From assembly GCF_002286965.1 (NCBI RefSeq), contig NZ_NSKD01000012.1, forward strand, positions 1 through 50,716: a stretch of 50,716 bases of DNA, written 5' to 3'. This stretch comes from Halovibrio salipaludis (GTDB lineage Bacteria; Pseudomonadota; Gammaproteobacteria; Pseudomonadales; Oleiphilaceae). The notes beneath the pieces were generated by a model that saw only the letters and a program-made list of their open reading frames with translations, did not search any database and was not told the DNA's origin. Numbering within the stretch: the stretch's first letter is position 1; every line of letters begins with the position of its first letter. Positions 37,975 through 44,549 of the stretch are shown one piece after another. A program made the position numbers and the translations under genes.

Positions 37975-38576
37975 GAGCCGGAACTCGACACTCGGAACAG
38001 ATTGTTAATCACGGTCTCCCGATCACGCTCAATAAACTGAAAACGAGCCATCTCTCGCGCCGCGTCAGACTCCTGCTCAACGATATAGCGCTCCACCACC
38101 TCATCAAACTTCGGCGACTCGAGCAACTTCAGAGCCATCACATAATTGGCATTCGTGGCAGGCGTTTCTGAGCTCTGCTCTACGCTGTCCACGACATCCG
38201 AATAGCACGCCTTTTGACCGCTATCGTCGTCGCTGGCTGCCTCTTTCGCCATACACCAGTAAAGGTGGTTGTCGGGGGTTGGCTGGACTTCGTACAAGCG
38301 CTGGGCCTGAGCGGCAACGTCATCGAGTCGCCCCATTTCCAGCAGGATATTAATTCGCGCATTGTGAGCAGGAACAAACGCCTCATCTTCTTCGAGAGCT
38401 TGCTCTGTAAGCTTCAGAGCCTCAGTGAAATCGGCATTGCCCGATGCCCTTGCCCCTGTTGCCCGGGCCTTCTCAACCAATTCCTCAGGGCTCTCTGCCG
38501 CAGAGGATGAACACCCAAGCATGAGCGGTACCACCAACACAGCCACCCACATGAAAGATACCCGGCCACGACTCAT
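37971..38576 (-). CDS. TPR-containing lipoprotein
   Basis: Exported protein of 201 residues with a lipoprotein signal (MWVAVLVVPLMLGC, lipobox MLGC). Tetratricopeptide-like helices follow: DFTEALKLTEQALEEDEAFV, PAHNARINILLEMGRLDDVA, and NYVMALKLLESPKFDEVVER. Protein-protein interaction in the periplasm is the general role; partner unknown. Its last 4 nt overlap the helicase stop on the opposite strand. Its start overlaps the upstream gene by 4 nt (ATGA), so both are one unit. Confidence 0.75.
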   Translation of the reverse strand: MSRGRVSFMWVAVLVVPLMLGCSSSAAESPEELVEKARATGARASGNADFTEALKLTEQALEEDEAFVPAHNARINILLEMGRLDDVAAQAQRLYEVQPTPDNHLYWCMAKEAASDDDSGQKACYSDVVDSVEQSSETPATNANYVMALKLLESPKFDEVVERYIVEQESDAAREMARFQFIERDRETVINNLFRVSSSGS

Positions 38577-39067
38577 CTGGCGTTCACTCCTCTAAGCTCG
38601 ACGACCGTTTCCGCTTTTCTCGGCATCGGCGTCACTGTGCCGACACCGCTGTCAAACCAGTAACTGGCCTCGATACGAAGGGAGTAATTCCCTGAATCGT
38701 ACGCAGGAGGCGTATAAAGCATCACGGAACCAATTGGTGCGTATCCATTCTCAGGCCAGAGAGCATGACCTTCCCGCTTGAAACGCTTACGGGTAACGGT
38801 TTCATTCCCGGACAGAAGCATCACGCTTCCGTAGAACTCAAATGCACCTTCGTATTTCGGCAATTCCATGGCGGGGGTGAAGCCCATCGCCGTCACAAAG
38901 ATATTAGTGCCTCTCGCGACGACGGAACCCTTAATAAAGAAGTTCCCGTTAACGCCTATGCCTTCCTGAGGGAGGTAAGCAGCCTTCTTGATAACGTACT
39001 TTCTTGATTCAGGCTCGAAGTGATGGTGTTTCTTTTCATCCTGGGGCGACAATATCCATTTCGTCAT
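38573..39067 (-). CDS. Hypothetical protein
   Basis: Unrecognised protein of 164 residues, MTKWILSPQDEKKHHHFEPE at the start, with no signal peptide or transmembrane segment. It is rich in Gly, Tyr and alternating hydrophobic residues (GVNGNFFIKGSVVARGTNIF, YEGAFEFYGSVMLLSGNETV, YSLRIEASYWFDSG), which suggests a beta-sandwich. It is co-translated with the TPR lipoprotein (4-nt overlap) and lies just outside the phage att site, so it is the last host gene or a relic of earlier insertions at the tRNA locus. Confidence 0.65.
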   Translation of the reverse strand: MTKWILSPQDEKKHHHFEPESRKYVIKKAAYLPQEGIGVNGNFFIKGSVVARGTNIFVTAMGFTPAMELPKYEGAFEFYGSVMLLSGNETVTRKRFKREGHALWPENGYAPIGSVMLYTPPAYDSGNYSLRIEASYWFDSGVGTVTPMPRKAETVVELRGVNAR

Positions 39068-39174
39068 AACGGCTTCCCTTTTTGCGCATTCCCTGCAATC
39101 TACTTGAGCGACCCTACCACATTCGACGAACTCTACATCATCCTGAAGGGTGTGGATGAAATGTGGATGGCCAG

Positions 39175-39202
39175 AAACAACAAAGCCCGCACGAGGCGGG
39201 CT
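39175..39202 (-). terminator. Intrinsic terminator downstream of the tRNA-Phe 3' half
   Basis: On the minus strand the stem AGCCCGC / GCGGGCT (39184-39190 with 39196-39202) encloses a 5-nt loop and is followed by TTGTTGTT. It sits 17 nt beyond the tRNA CCA end, in the right place and direction to end the tRNA-Phe transcript before the insertion split the locus. Confidence 0.85.
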
Positions 39203-39218
39203 AAGTCTTTGATATTTG

Positions 39219-39264
39219 TGGTGCCCGGAGGCGGAATCGAACCACCGACACGAGGATTTTCAAT
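39219..39264 (-). pseudogene. tRNA-Phe(GAA) 3' half: phage attachment-site remnant
   Basis: The minus strand reads the anticodon loop TTGAAAA (anticodon GAA), the 3' anticodon stem, GTGTC, a complete T arm (GGTGG TTCGATT CCGCC), acceptor TCCGGGC and encoded ACCA. Identity to tRNA-Phe stops inside the 5' anticodon stem, where CT replaces the expected GA, and no D arm or 5' acceptor follows. It is not a functional gene. A tRNA truncated at the anticodon loop next to a phage is the standard product of tyrosine-integrase insertion, so this is the left att boundary. Confidence 0.9.
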
Positions 39265-39480
39265 CCAGAGAGAAGACACCACGAAAAACCATAATCCTGC
39301 ACAGTCAGGTGCTTAGCGAAAAAGGGCACCTCGCAGAACCACTGTAAGCAGCAGTTATGTTGACACTTCGTGGACACTTAATCGGAACCATAGGCCGCTC
39401 GTTAGCGGCGAACAAAGCAGCCTATGACGGGGCTGCACCCCATGGTTTTTCGACGTTGAGTATATTTAACTCGCCACGGA

Positions 39481-39801
39481 TCAGGAAAGCAGTTGCAACA
39501 TCCAGTTCCACAGTGGATCCATTGCCCTGGGAGCGGTAATGGTAATCACCATGAGGCCGAGCGCACCAGCTGGTACACCAACAGCAAGTCCCGCGCACCA
39601 GGCGGATACATTCGATCGGGACCACCCGGCTGATGATCGATTGGACGCTGGCCGATTCTCCGGCCATCGGCTGCGTGGGATGATATGGCTTTCTGCAGGG
39701 TCAAGCAGGTAATCTTTGGCCGGTTTCGGGCTTGCCTTCGCGTTTTTCTCCATGCGACGTTTCTGATCTTCTTGGAAATACTCTCTGTCCTGTATCCCCA
39801 T
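39481..39801 (-). CDS. Small membrane protein next to the att site
   Basis: Unknown protein of 106 residues, start MGIQDREYFQEDQKRRMEKN from the ATG at 39801; GAGG lies nine bases upstream, and a GTG at 39816 is possible. Short proteins with an MGIQDR(D/E) opening are common as uncharacterised genes of proteobacteria. A single hydrophobic stretch near residues 75-95 (GLAVGVPAGALGLMVITI) predicts one transmembrane helix, with a hydrophilic N-terminal cytoplasmic part. It is the leftmost gene of the prophage. Cargo or host-derived cannot be decided. Confidence 0.6.
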   Translation of the reverse strand: MGIQDREYFQEDQKRRMEKNAKASPKPAKDYLLDPAESHIIPRSRWPENRPASNRSSAGWSRSNVSAWCAGLAVGVPAGALGLMVITITAPRAMDPLWNWMLQLLS

Positions 39802-39849
39802 TTCCCTGTACCTCACTCCTTATCTAAAAACAACGCGCGCACTTCCACT

Positions 39850-40509
39850 CTATAACGGCTCTATGATTGATTCATCATCATAGTCCGGTTTGTTCATCTT
39901 AGTCGTGACTGGCCAGCTATCCAGCCGCGAAGGGTCGAGCCTCTTGGCGACCTGGCGAACTTGGTCACGGCTGGTGATCTCAAGGCTCAGCCAATCCCAA
40001 CGGCATTCAGGATCCAGGACCACAGGCTGACGGTCGTGAATGTGGCGCAGGTTCGGAGCAGCAGGCTCGGTCAGAATGGCGGCCGATAAGTTGGGTTCGA
40101 TATCCCCTGTATAGATGCCGGCGAAAAACAGGACGTCATTACGGCCGTTGGATGGGTCCGTTATGTAGTACGGCTGTTTACCCTGGTCTGTGGTCATCCA
40201 TTCAAACCACCCATCAGCGGGGATCAGGCAGCGGCGATGAAGGAACGCATCAGCAAAGTACTTGCTGGTTGCCACCGTCTCGGCTCGGGCGTTGATGGGC
40301 CTCGGCGCCTTCTCCTCTGCCCAGTCCGGTTTATAACCCCACTTAGCGAAGCCGAAATCTATTCCGTCATCTCTCTGCCTGACAATACTGATCGCGCTAC
40401 CTGGTGCGGTGTTGTACCGCGCGTGAACATTGCCCACGGACATGCTGATACCGAACCAGGTTCTCGCGATCAGATTTCTTGGGGTATACAGGGCAAAACG
40501 GCCACACAT
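39850..40509 (-). CDS. SRAP-family protein (YedK/HMCES), abasic-site DNA-protein crosslinker
   Basis: SOS-response-associated peptidase fold of 219 residues. The catalytic set lines up with E. coli YedK: Cys2 at the mature N-terminus (MCGRFALY), Asn73 and Arg75 in PINARAET, Glu103 in GWFEW, and His158 in RHIHDRQPV. These residues are spaced as YedK C2, N75, E105 and H160. The family forms a thiazolidine crosslink with abasic sites in ssDNA and shields them. It lies in the left cargo arm of a ssDNA phage. A 16-nt palindrome lies 19 nt upstream of its start. It is the best-defined enzyme in the cargo zone. Confidence 0.92.
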   Translation of the reverse strand: MCGRFALYTPRNLIARTWFGISMSVGNVHARYNTAPGSAISIVRQRDDGIDFGFAKWGYKPDWAEEKAPRPINARAETVATSKYFADAFLHRRCLIPADGWFEWMTTDQGKQPYYITDPSNGRNDVLFFAGIYTGDIEPNLSAAILTEPAAPNLRHIHDRQPVVLDPECRWDWLSLEITSRDQVRQVAKRLDPSRLDSWPVTTKMNKPDYDDESIIEPL

Positions 40510-40528
40510 TGAAGCCTCCCCTATGGAC

Positions 40529-40544
40529 GTAGGAAATATCCTAC
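40529..40544. promoter_or_regulatory. Palindrome GTAGGA-AATA-TCCTAC upstream of the SRAP gene
   Basis: A perfect 6-bp inverted repeat with an AT-rich 4-nt centre, 19 nt upstream of the SRAP start on the minus strand. On that strand it contains a -10-like TAGGATAT, so a bound repressor would block transcription. It is not a CTG-N10-CAG LexA box. The rest of 40510-40718 shows no gene. Confidence 0.4.
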
Positions 40545-40718
40545 ACGGAACTCAGAGATCGCCCATAGCGCCGAGAAAGCACCAGGCGCTATCGTGCCCA
40601 TGACTCAGGACGAGTCACCCGCGTTGCACGGATGCAGCAGTTCCTGCCAGAGCGGGTGCGCCACCTGCTCAGTGGTGGGACTGCCAGGGAGAGTACTGGT
40701 GCTTAGTGATAATAAAAG

Positions 40719-41531
40719 CTAAAAATTAGCTTCTTGGTTTTGGAAAGAATCAATCTGACTGGTTATATTGTTAACATAATCTTTATAATCGTCTTCTAGC
40801 ATACCGATCCAATCCCAATCTATAATCCCCGTTAGATTAATTGCGATAAAAACCCATAGGTATTTTGTTTGATAATATTTATGCCGCTCTTGTGCTTCAG
40901 GTATATTCTTTAAACTCTTAATCTGAAAGTGCATTAAAAATATAAGTCTTCGAATTTCATCTTCTCGCAGTTCCGGATTGATCTCGTCACCCTGAAGATC
41001 ACTGACTGGGCGTATCCTCGCTAAAAAGTCTAAGTCATGGCTTTTGGCGAGTATTTGTTCTAACGATAGGTGGAGAACTGAATCTCCTAACGTACATCGA
41101 ATCGCCCAATCTTTTATGCGGGCGAACTCACTCTCGATATTCTGTATTACAGACTCACAGTCATCGATTTTGGCTTTTGTCTTGAAGTGTTCAGCTTGGG
41201 AGGATGATGCCTTGGCAGTTTCTGAGAGTTCTGCCCTTGTTAAGCGGAGGTCATCTTGGGAAATCCTTAGAGATTTGCTTTGTAATACCACCGTTAAAAG
41301 AATGGCGAGAAGACCTAAGAAAGATAGTATTGGGCTTAGAGTGCCTCCAATATAGTCACCAAATTCAGCCCATCGCTGATGTTCATGACTTAATTCGAAT
41401 GGAAAATTCCAAGCGTAAAAAACAAAGGTGGTTGCTATGGCAGCTGCTGCACTCCAAAATATAGCTTTGAGTGAAAAAACAAACTTTCTATCAGTGATAG
41501 GCATAAAAGATATTCTGTATATATAAACCAA
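40719..41531 (-). CDS. Putative phage abortive-infection membrane protein (putAbiC-like)
   Basis: Protein of 270 residues encoded in visibly AT-rich DNA. Two N-terminal transmembrane helices (FWSAAAAIATTFVFYAWNF and the ILSFLGLLAILLTVVLQ stretch) flank the segment WAEFGDYIGGTLSPILSF, which recalls the conserved FGDxxGGTLxPIL opening of putative AbiC-type proteins. A coiled coil (LRLTRAELSETAKASSSQAE) and a helical cytoplasmic domain follow. The start may lie at the internal Met at residue 10 (FMPITDRKF). Anti-phage role is inferred from the family and from sitting beside a DUF4062 gene. Confidence 0.65.
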   Translation of the reverse strand: MVYIYRISFMPITDRKFVFSLKAIFWSAAAAIATTFVFYAWNFPFELSHEHQRWAEFGDYIGGTLSPILSFLGLLAILLTVVLQSKSLRISQDDLRLTRAELSETAKASSSQAEHFKTKAKIDDCESVIQNIESEFARIKDWAIRCTLGDSVLHLSLEQILAKSHDLDFLARIRPVSDLQGDEINPELREDEIRRLIFLMHFQIKSLKNIPEAQERHKYYQTKYLWVFIAINLTGIIDWDWIGMLEDDYKDYVNNITSQIDSFQNQEANF

Positions 41532-41620
41532 ATGTGAAAAGTTATTTAATGCCGCTTTTTGCTTCTTCCAAAGTTACAGCTATACGATAATTTTCTCGTC
41601 CTAGGCCTTTCTTTTTCTGA

Positions 41621-42610
41621 CTATTGTTTTTTTAATGCAATTCTTTGAACCATGGTTTCATGCCCTTTATCGGTCATTTTCCAAAATAGTGCCTTGGAAC
41701 CACTTGTGGTCTTAGCATATTGGACTTTAACCAAATCAAGTGCCATAAGTTGGATTTTAATCTGTTGAAAGCATTGGTCGTCTATATCTTTATTAATGCA
41801 TCTATTTCCAGTTTTTCTAAATGCACGATCCTCAATTGTGCGTTTAACTCGTATATCGTTTGGCGTTTCCATGAGGTATGGAGAAATGAATGAGAATATT
41901 TCGCCCCACGTCAACTCCACAGACCACTGCTCACGAAGAGACCCTCGTGTAGGAGTGTGCTCCCCAAAAACAACAAACGTATCGTCTAGATCTGCTAGAT
42001 TTTCAACTTTTACTTTCTTGGCCTTAGGTGCTTCGTTTATTTTTTCCCTTAGTTCGGCATTTTCTTTTGATAGCTCGCTTACTTGTTGGTAAAGGGAGTC
42101 CGGTGCTGCTTTGTCTGCTCTGATCCAGCCAATCGCAGGGTGTGCTTTAATTGTTTTTGAAAGGCTTAGCGCAACTAATCCTGGCAATTGATCTGCATTA
42201 TCCCAAAACTTTACAAGCCTTCCTTTACTGACTTTATCCCTAAACTCTTCTAAACGTTGTGCAAGCTCGTCATTTTGGTCTGTTTTAGATGATGCAATTT
42301 GACCTGGGTCTGAATGCAACAAAGCAATTACTGGAATATCAGACTCTACGGCATAGTCATATTCCTTTTCTGTGTAACTTAAGCCGTTCTCGTCAGTGGA
42401 ACCATATCGCCCCCCAATTATAAGGAGGTAATAGTCGCAGTCATCAATAACTTTTTTTATGAAAGCTAGTTGCTCTTCATCAGTGGCAGGAAAAATTTCC
42501 ATGCCTGCTGGTATACAGTCCATTTCCATCAGTGACTGAATCACCTTCTGTCGCTCGTTTGCCAAATCGGCGTATGTCGAGCTCACAAATACTTGGTAGC
42601 GTTTATCCAT
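41621..42610 (-). CDS. DUF4062-domain protein, probable defence effector or sensor
   Basis: Protein of 329 residues in AT-rich DNA. The N-terminal DUF4062 domain is clear: [34 protein letters not shown], and [14 protein letters not shown]. The fold is related to TIR/nucleotide-processing domains and is often fused to NACHT-type ATPases. Here it stands alone with a coiled coil (about 185-205, [20 protein letters not shown]) and a C-terminal domain with [16 protein letters not shown] and winged-helix-like [16 protein letters not shown]. It lies 89 nt upstream of the putAbiC-like gene on the same strand, probably as a two-gene cassette. Confidence 0.75.
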   Translation of the reverse strand: MDKRYQVFVSSTYADLANERQKVIQSLMEMDCIPAGMEIFPATDEEQLAFIKKVIDDCDYYLLIIGGRYGSTDENGLSYTEKEYDYAVESDIPVIALLHSDPGQIASSKTDQNDELAQRLEEFRDKVSKGRLVKFWDNADQLPGLVALSLSKTIKAHPAIGWIRADKAAPDSLYQQVSELSKENAELREKINEAPKAKKVKVENLADLDDTFVVFGEHTPTRGSLREQWSVELTWGEIFSFISPYLMETPNDIRVKRTIEDRAFRKTGNRCINKDIDDQCFQQIKIQLMALDLVKVQYAKTTSGSKALFWKMTDKGHETMVQRIALKKQ

Positions 42611-42772
42611 AAGTGTCTTTCTTCGTTAATCTTGCCGAACACCCAGAGAAGTCACTTCTCCTCTGCTTCCCTAAAAACCTTCGCCAGTACCCCTTTGCAC
42701 GCTGGCCGTTTCCCTCTTGTCCTTGTTATTCCCTGGGCTTTCCCTGATGCCATCTTTGTCGGATTGTTGCGG

Positions 42773-43051
42773 CTAACCGGAAGCCTCTCCGTGTCCGAGG
42801 TCGTTATCACCTCTTACTCGCTCGTCGTGGGGACTTATCTGTCCTGACTCCGGGAGAGTTTTTCCTGTCGTTAACCAGTATGCGAACTGCGGGAATGCTT
42901 CTGCGAACCCCTCGATATCTTCTTCATTGACTCGCCGGCGCCTTGCGCGGACCGAGTTCCACTTCTCTCGATCGATACCTGTCAGATGTTCCATCTCCTT
43001 AGATGTGACACCACAAGTATTAAAGAAATCTATAAGGCGCTCGCGAATCAT
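42773..43051 (-). CDS. Phage repressor (helix-turn-helix, Pf-repressor position)
   Basis: Small HTH protein of 92 residues: IRERLIDFFNTCGVTSKEMEHLTGIDREKW reads as an HTH (TSKEMEHLTGIDREKWNSVR), then a basic stretch RARRRRVNEEDIEGFAEAFPQFAYWL, common in phage CI/XRE-like repressors. It is divergent from the Cox-like gene across 77 nt that contain overlapping palindromes. This is the arrangement of the Pf4 repressor and XisF. Role: maintains lysogeny by repressing the early operon (inference). The 162 nt between it and the DUF4062 gene hold no gene. Confidence 0.75.
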   Translation of the reverse strand: MIRERLIDFFNTCGVTSKEMEHLTGIDREKWNSVRARRRRVNEEDIEGFAEAFPQFAYWLTTGKTLPESGQISPHDERVRGDNDLGHGEASG

Positions 43052-43062
43052 TTAAATCCACT

Positions 43063-43097
43063 ATTTGTATGGAGTACAAATACTCCTTATATTTGTA
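43063..43097. promoter_or_regulatory. Overlapping palindromic operators between repressor and Cox-like genes
   Basis: ATTTGTA-TGGAG-TACAAAT (43063-43081) is a 7-bp inverted repeat. GGAGTA-CAAA-TACTCC (43071-43086) is a second perfect palindrome overlapping it. A further direct copy of ATTTGTA starts at 43091, 28 nt after the first. The cluster lies just before the repressor start and in the early promoter region, so it is the likely genetic switch. Confidence 0.7.
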
Positions 43098-43128
43098 GAT
43101 AATGCAATGCACATAGTGCCACGCATTC

Positions 43129-43365
43129 ATGTTTAATAGTGTAGCAGAGTGGTTAAAAGTGGACGAGCAGAAGCAAATTGTGATGATCCCGGTGCCGGTC
43201 ATGAGCAAGGAACGATTTGCGGAGATGACCGGGCTCAGTGAAGGCCAGGTCCGCGGCATGATCGAGAAAGGCCACCTTCCCTCGATGAAGTGTGGCAAGG
43301 CCCGGATGGTCAACATCGCCCGCCTGTCCCAGGAAGCCATCAACCTGGAGGACTGGACGGCATGA
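43129..43365 (+). CDS. Cox/excisionase-like DNA-binding protein (XisF position)
   Basis: Protein of 78 residues. The core MSKERFAEMTGLSEGQVRGMIEKGHLPSMK, split over residues 25-54, is the MerR/Cox-type winged HTH used by phage excisionases. The same position in Pf4 is held by XisF, which activates excision and replication. Starts at 43129 and at 43183 (MIPVPVMSKERF) are both possible; neither has a strong ribosome site. The stop overlaps the next start by 4 nt. Confidence 0.75.
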   Translation: MFNSVAEWLKVDEQKQIVMIPVPVMSKERFAEMTGLSEGQVRGMIEKGHLPSMKCGKARMVNIARLSQEAINLEDWTA

Positions 43366-43748
43366 ACCCCGCGACTCACGACCCCGCCCAGCCCGATCTG
43401 ATCGGCTTCACGGCAATGGAGGCCGAGAACGCCGCGTTCCTCAGCCGCGAAGACGTACAGAAAGCGCTGCGCTCCAACAACGGCCGCCCGGTTCGCCTGA
43501 ATCTGTCCGTGAATGGCGTTCGCTGGCGCGCTGTGCGGGGCGATTGGTCACTGAAGGGCACCAGAGACAAAGGCTACCCAGTCGTGTGGTGGCACATCTT
43601 CCAGGCCGATGACCCTGAGCGCGGGTTCTTCGTCACCGTCTCATCCGCTACGTGCGCCGATTGGCTCCGGCAATGGTTCCGCAACGCGATTCACGCGAAG
43701 ACCCAGCAGTGGGCGCAGAAAGCCACCAACCAGGAGGAACTGGCATGA
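43362..43748 (+). CDS. Hypothetical early inovirus protein
   Basis: Unrecognised protein of 128 residues starting MNPATHDPAQPDLIGFTAME, with no signal or membrane segment. It contains LRSNNGRPVRLNLSVNGVRW and WWHIFQADDPERGFFVTVSS, a mixed alpha/beta composition, and a Trp-rich C-terminal helix (WLRQWFRNAIHAKTQQW). It overlaps both neighbours by 4 nt (ATGA), so it is part of a tightly coupled early operon. Confidence 0.7.
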   Translation: MNPATHDPAQPDLIGFTAMEAENAAFLSREDVQKALRSNNGRPVRLNLSVNGVRWRAVRGDWSLKGTRDKGYPVVWWHIFQADDPERGFFVTVSSATCADWLRQWFRNAIHAKTQQWAQKATNQEELA

Positions 43749-44059
43749 GCCGGCCAACACACGCGACCGGGAACCCACAGCTGTATCTGAAGCAGGTCAC
43801 CCGGCAGGCCCGCCACGTCATGGACCTGTGCCACCAGGGTAAACACGAGGCGGTTCGCATCCAGGAACACCGCCTCGCCGGGCTGGTCAGTGCCGCCATG
43901 ACGCTCAAGCCCGAATGGCATGAACCGCTGCTGGGCGTTGAAAGGGTCGTCTTCGAATACAGCCTGAGGCCCTGCCACAGCGTCAGCCCGGAAGCGTTTC
44001 TCATCCACCGGGCCTGCACTGCGTTTTCCGCCCTATCCAACCAACAGGAGGCCGCATGA
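43745..44059 (+). CDS. Hypothetical early inovirus protein
   Basis: Helical cytoplasmic protein of 104 residues, MSRPTHATGNPQLYLKQVTR, with several His and Cys residues (RHVMDLCHQGKHEAVRIQEH, LRPCHSVSPEAFLIHRACTA). No family recognised. It is ATGA-linked to the genes on both sides, like Pf early genes PA0717-PA0719 in position. Confidence 0.65.
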   Translation: MSRPTHATGNPQLYLKQVTRQARHVMDLCHQGKHEAVRIQEHRLAGLVSAAMTLKPEWHEPLLGVERVVFEYSLRPCHSVSPEAFLIHRACTAFSALSNQQEAA

Positions 44060-44253
44060 GCCGCCGAAAGCAAAGCGTCCGCCTTTACCTGGACGTCGAC
44101 ACCTATCGCCAGCTGCTGGTCCAGGCCGCCAACACCCAGGACGTGAAAACCCCGTCCGACTACGCGGCACAGCTGCTGGCTGAAGGACTGAATCACAGAG
44201 CTGGAGAAGAAGCACTGAGACAGAAAGCTGGGGAGTCTGCTGCCAATGAGTAG
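44056..44253 (+). CDS. Small ribbon-helix-helix-like protein
   Basis: Basic protein of 65 residues: SRRKQSVRLYLDVDTYRQLL has the strand-then-helix look of a ribbon-helix-helix DNA-binding domain, followed by PSDYAAQLLAEGLNH, a typical second helix. CAGGAGGCCGC precedes the ATG. It is the last of four ATGA-coupled early genes and ends just before the structured noncoding region, so it may regulate that region (inference). Confidence 0.65.
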   Translation: MSRRKQSVRLYLDVDTYRQLLVQAANTQDVKTPSDYAAQLLAEGLNHRAGEEALRQKAGESAANE

Positions 44254-44263
44254 GCCCGTAAGA

Positions 44264-44418
44264 GCTGCCCCCGTCATCCGTCGCCGTCGGTACCAGGCGC
44301 CCGACCCTGGATTTGGACAGGGCAAGGGGCGCCCGAAGGGCGCAGCGAAGCGGCCCTTGCGCTGTCCAAAGCCTGGGTCATCTTGGCGCCGCCGACGGCA
44401 GAGGATGACGGGGGTAGC
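44264..44418. repeat. 155-nt giant imperfect hairpin, candidate packaging signal or origin
   Basis: Arms 44264-44332 and 44350-44418 are each 69 nt. They pair without any length offset at about 50 of 69 positions, around a 17-nt loop. The paired blocks include CCCCCGTCATCC, GCCGTCGG and TTTGGACAG. It lies in a 296-nt gap between the last early gene and the ssDNA-binding candidate. In a phage with an ssDNA genome such a structure would form in the virion strand. Filamentous phages use large hairpins as packaging signals and replication origins. Confidence 0.8.
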
Positions 44419-44458
44419 GACGCCTGCCCCTTGATTCCCGAGCCCGAGGTCCCGGACC

Positions 44459-44525
44459 GGCGCCCGCAGGGCGCCCCCGAGCAACCGGACTCCCCGGAGT
44501 CCACAAGTGAAAACCGCCGCACAAG
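44459..44525. repeat. Three consecutive small hairpins before the ssDNA-binding gene
   Basis: GGCGCCC-GCA-GGGCGCC (44459-44475), GGACTCC-CC-GGAGTCC (44487-44502) and a CCGC/GCGG stem near 44514-44525 follow the giant hairpin. Together they make 44264-44525 almost continuous secondary structure, ending 20 nt upstream of the next ribosome site. They could be part of the origin or a translational operator for the ssDNA-binding protein. Confidence 0.6.
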
Positions 44526-44549
44526 CGGCCAAAAGCTGGAGAAAAAACC

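Noticed and set aside
39219-39264. Functional tRNA-Phe gene
   Set aside because: Acceptor 5' strand, D arm and half of the anticodon stem are absent; only the 3' half is present.
44246-44434. Arg/Pro-rich 62-codon frame after the RHH-like gene
   Set aside because: It lies wholly within the giant hairpin, has no family-like sequence, and its composition follows from the inverted repeat.
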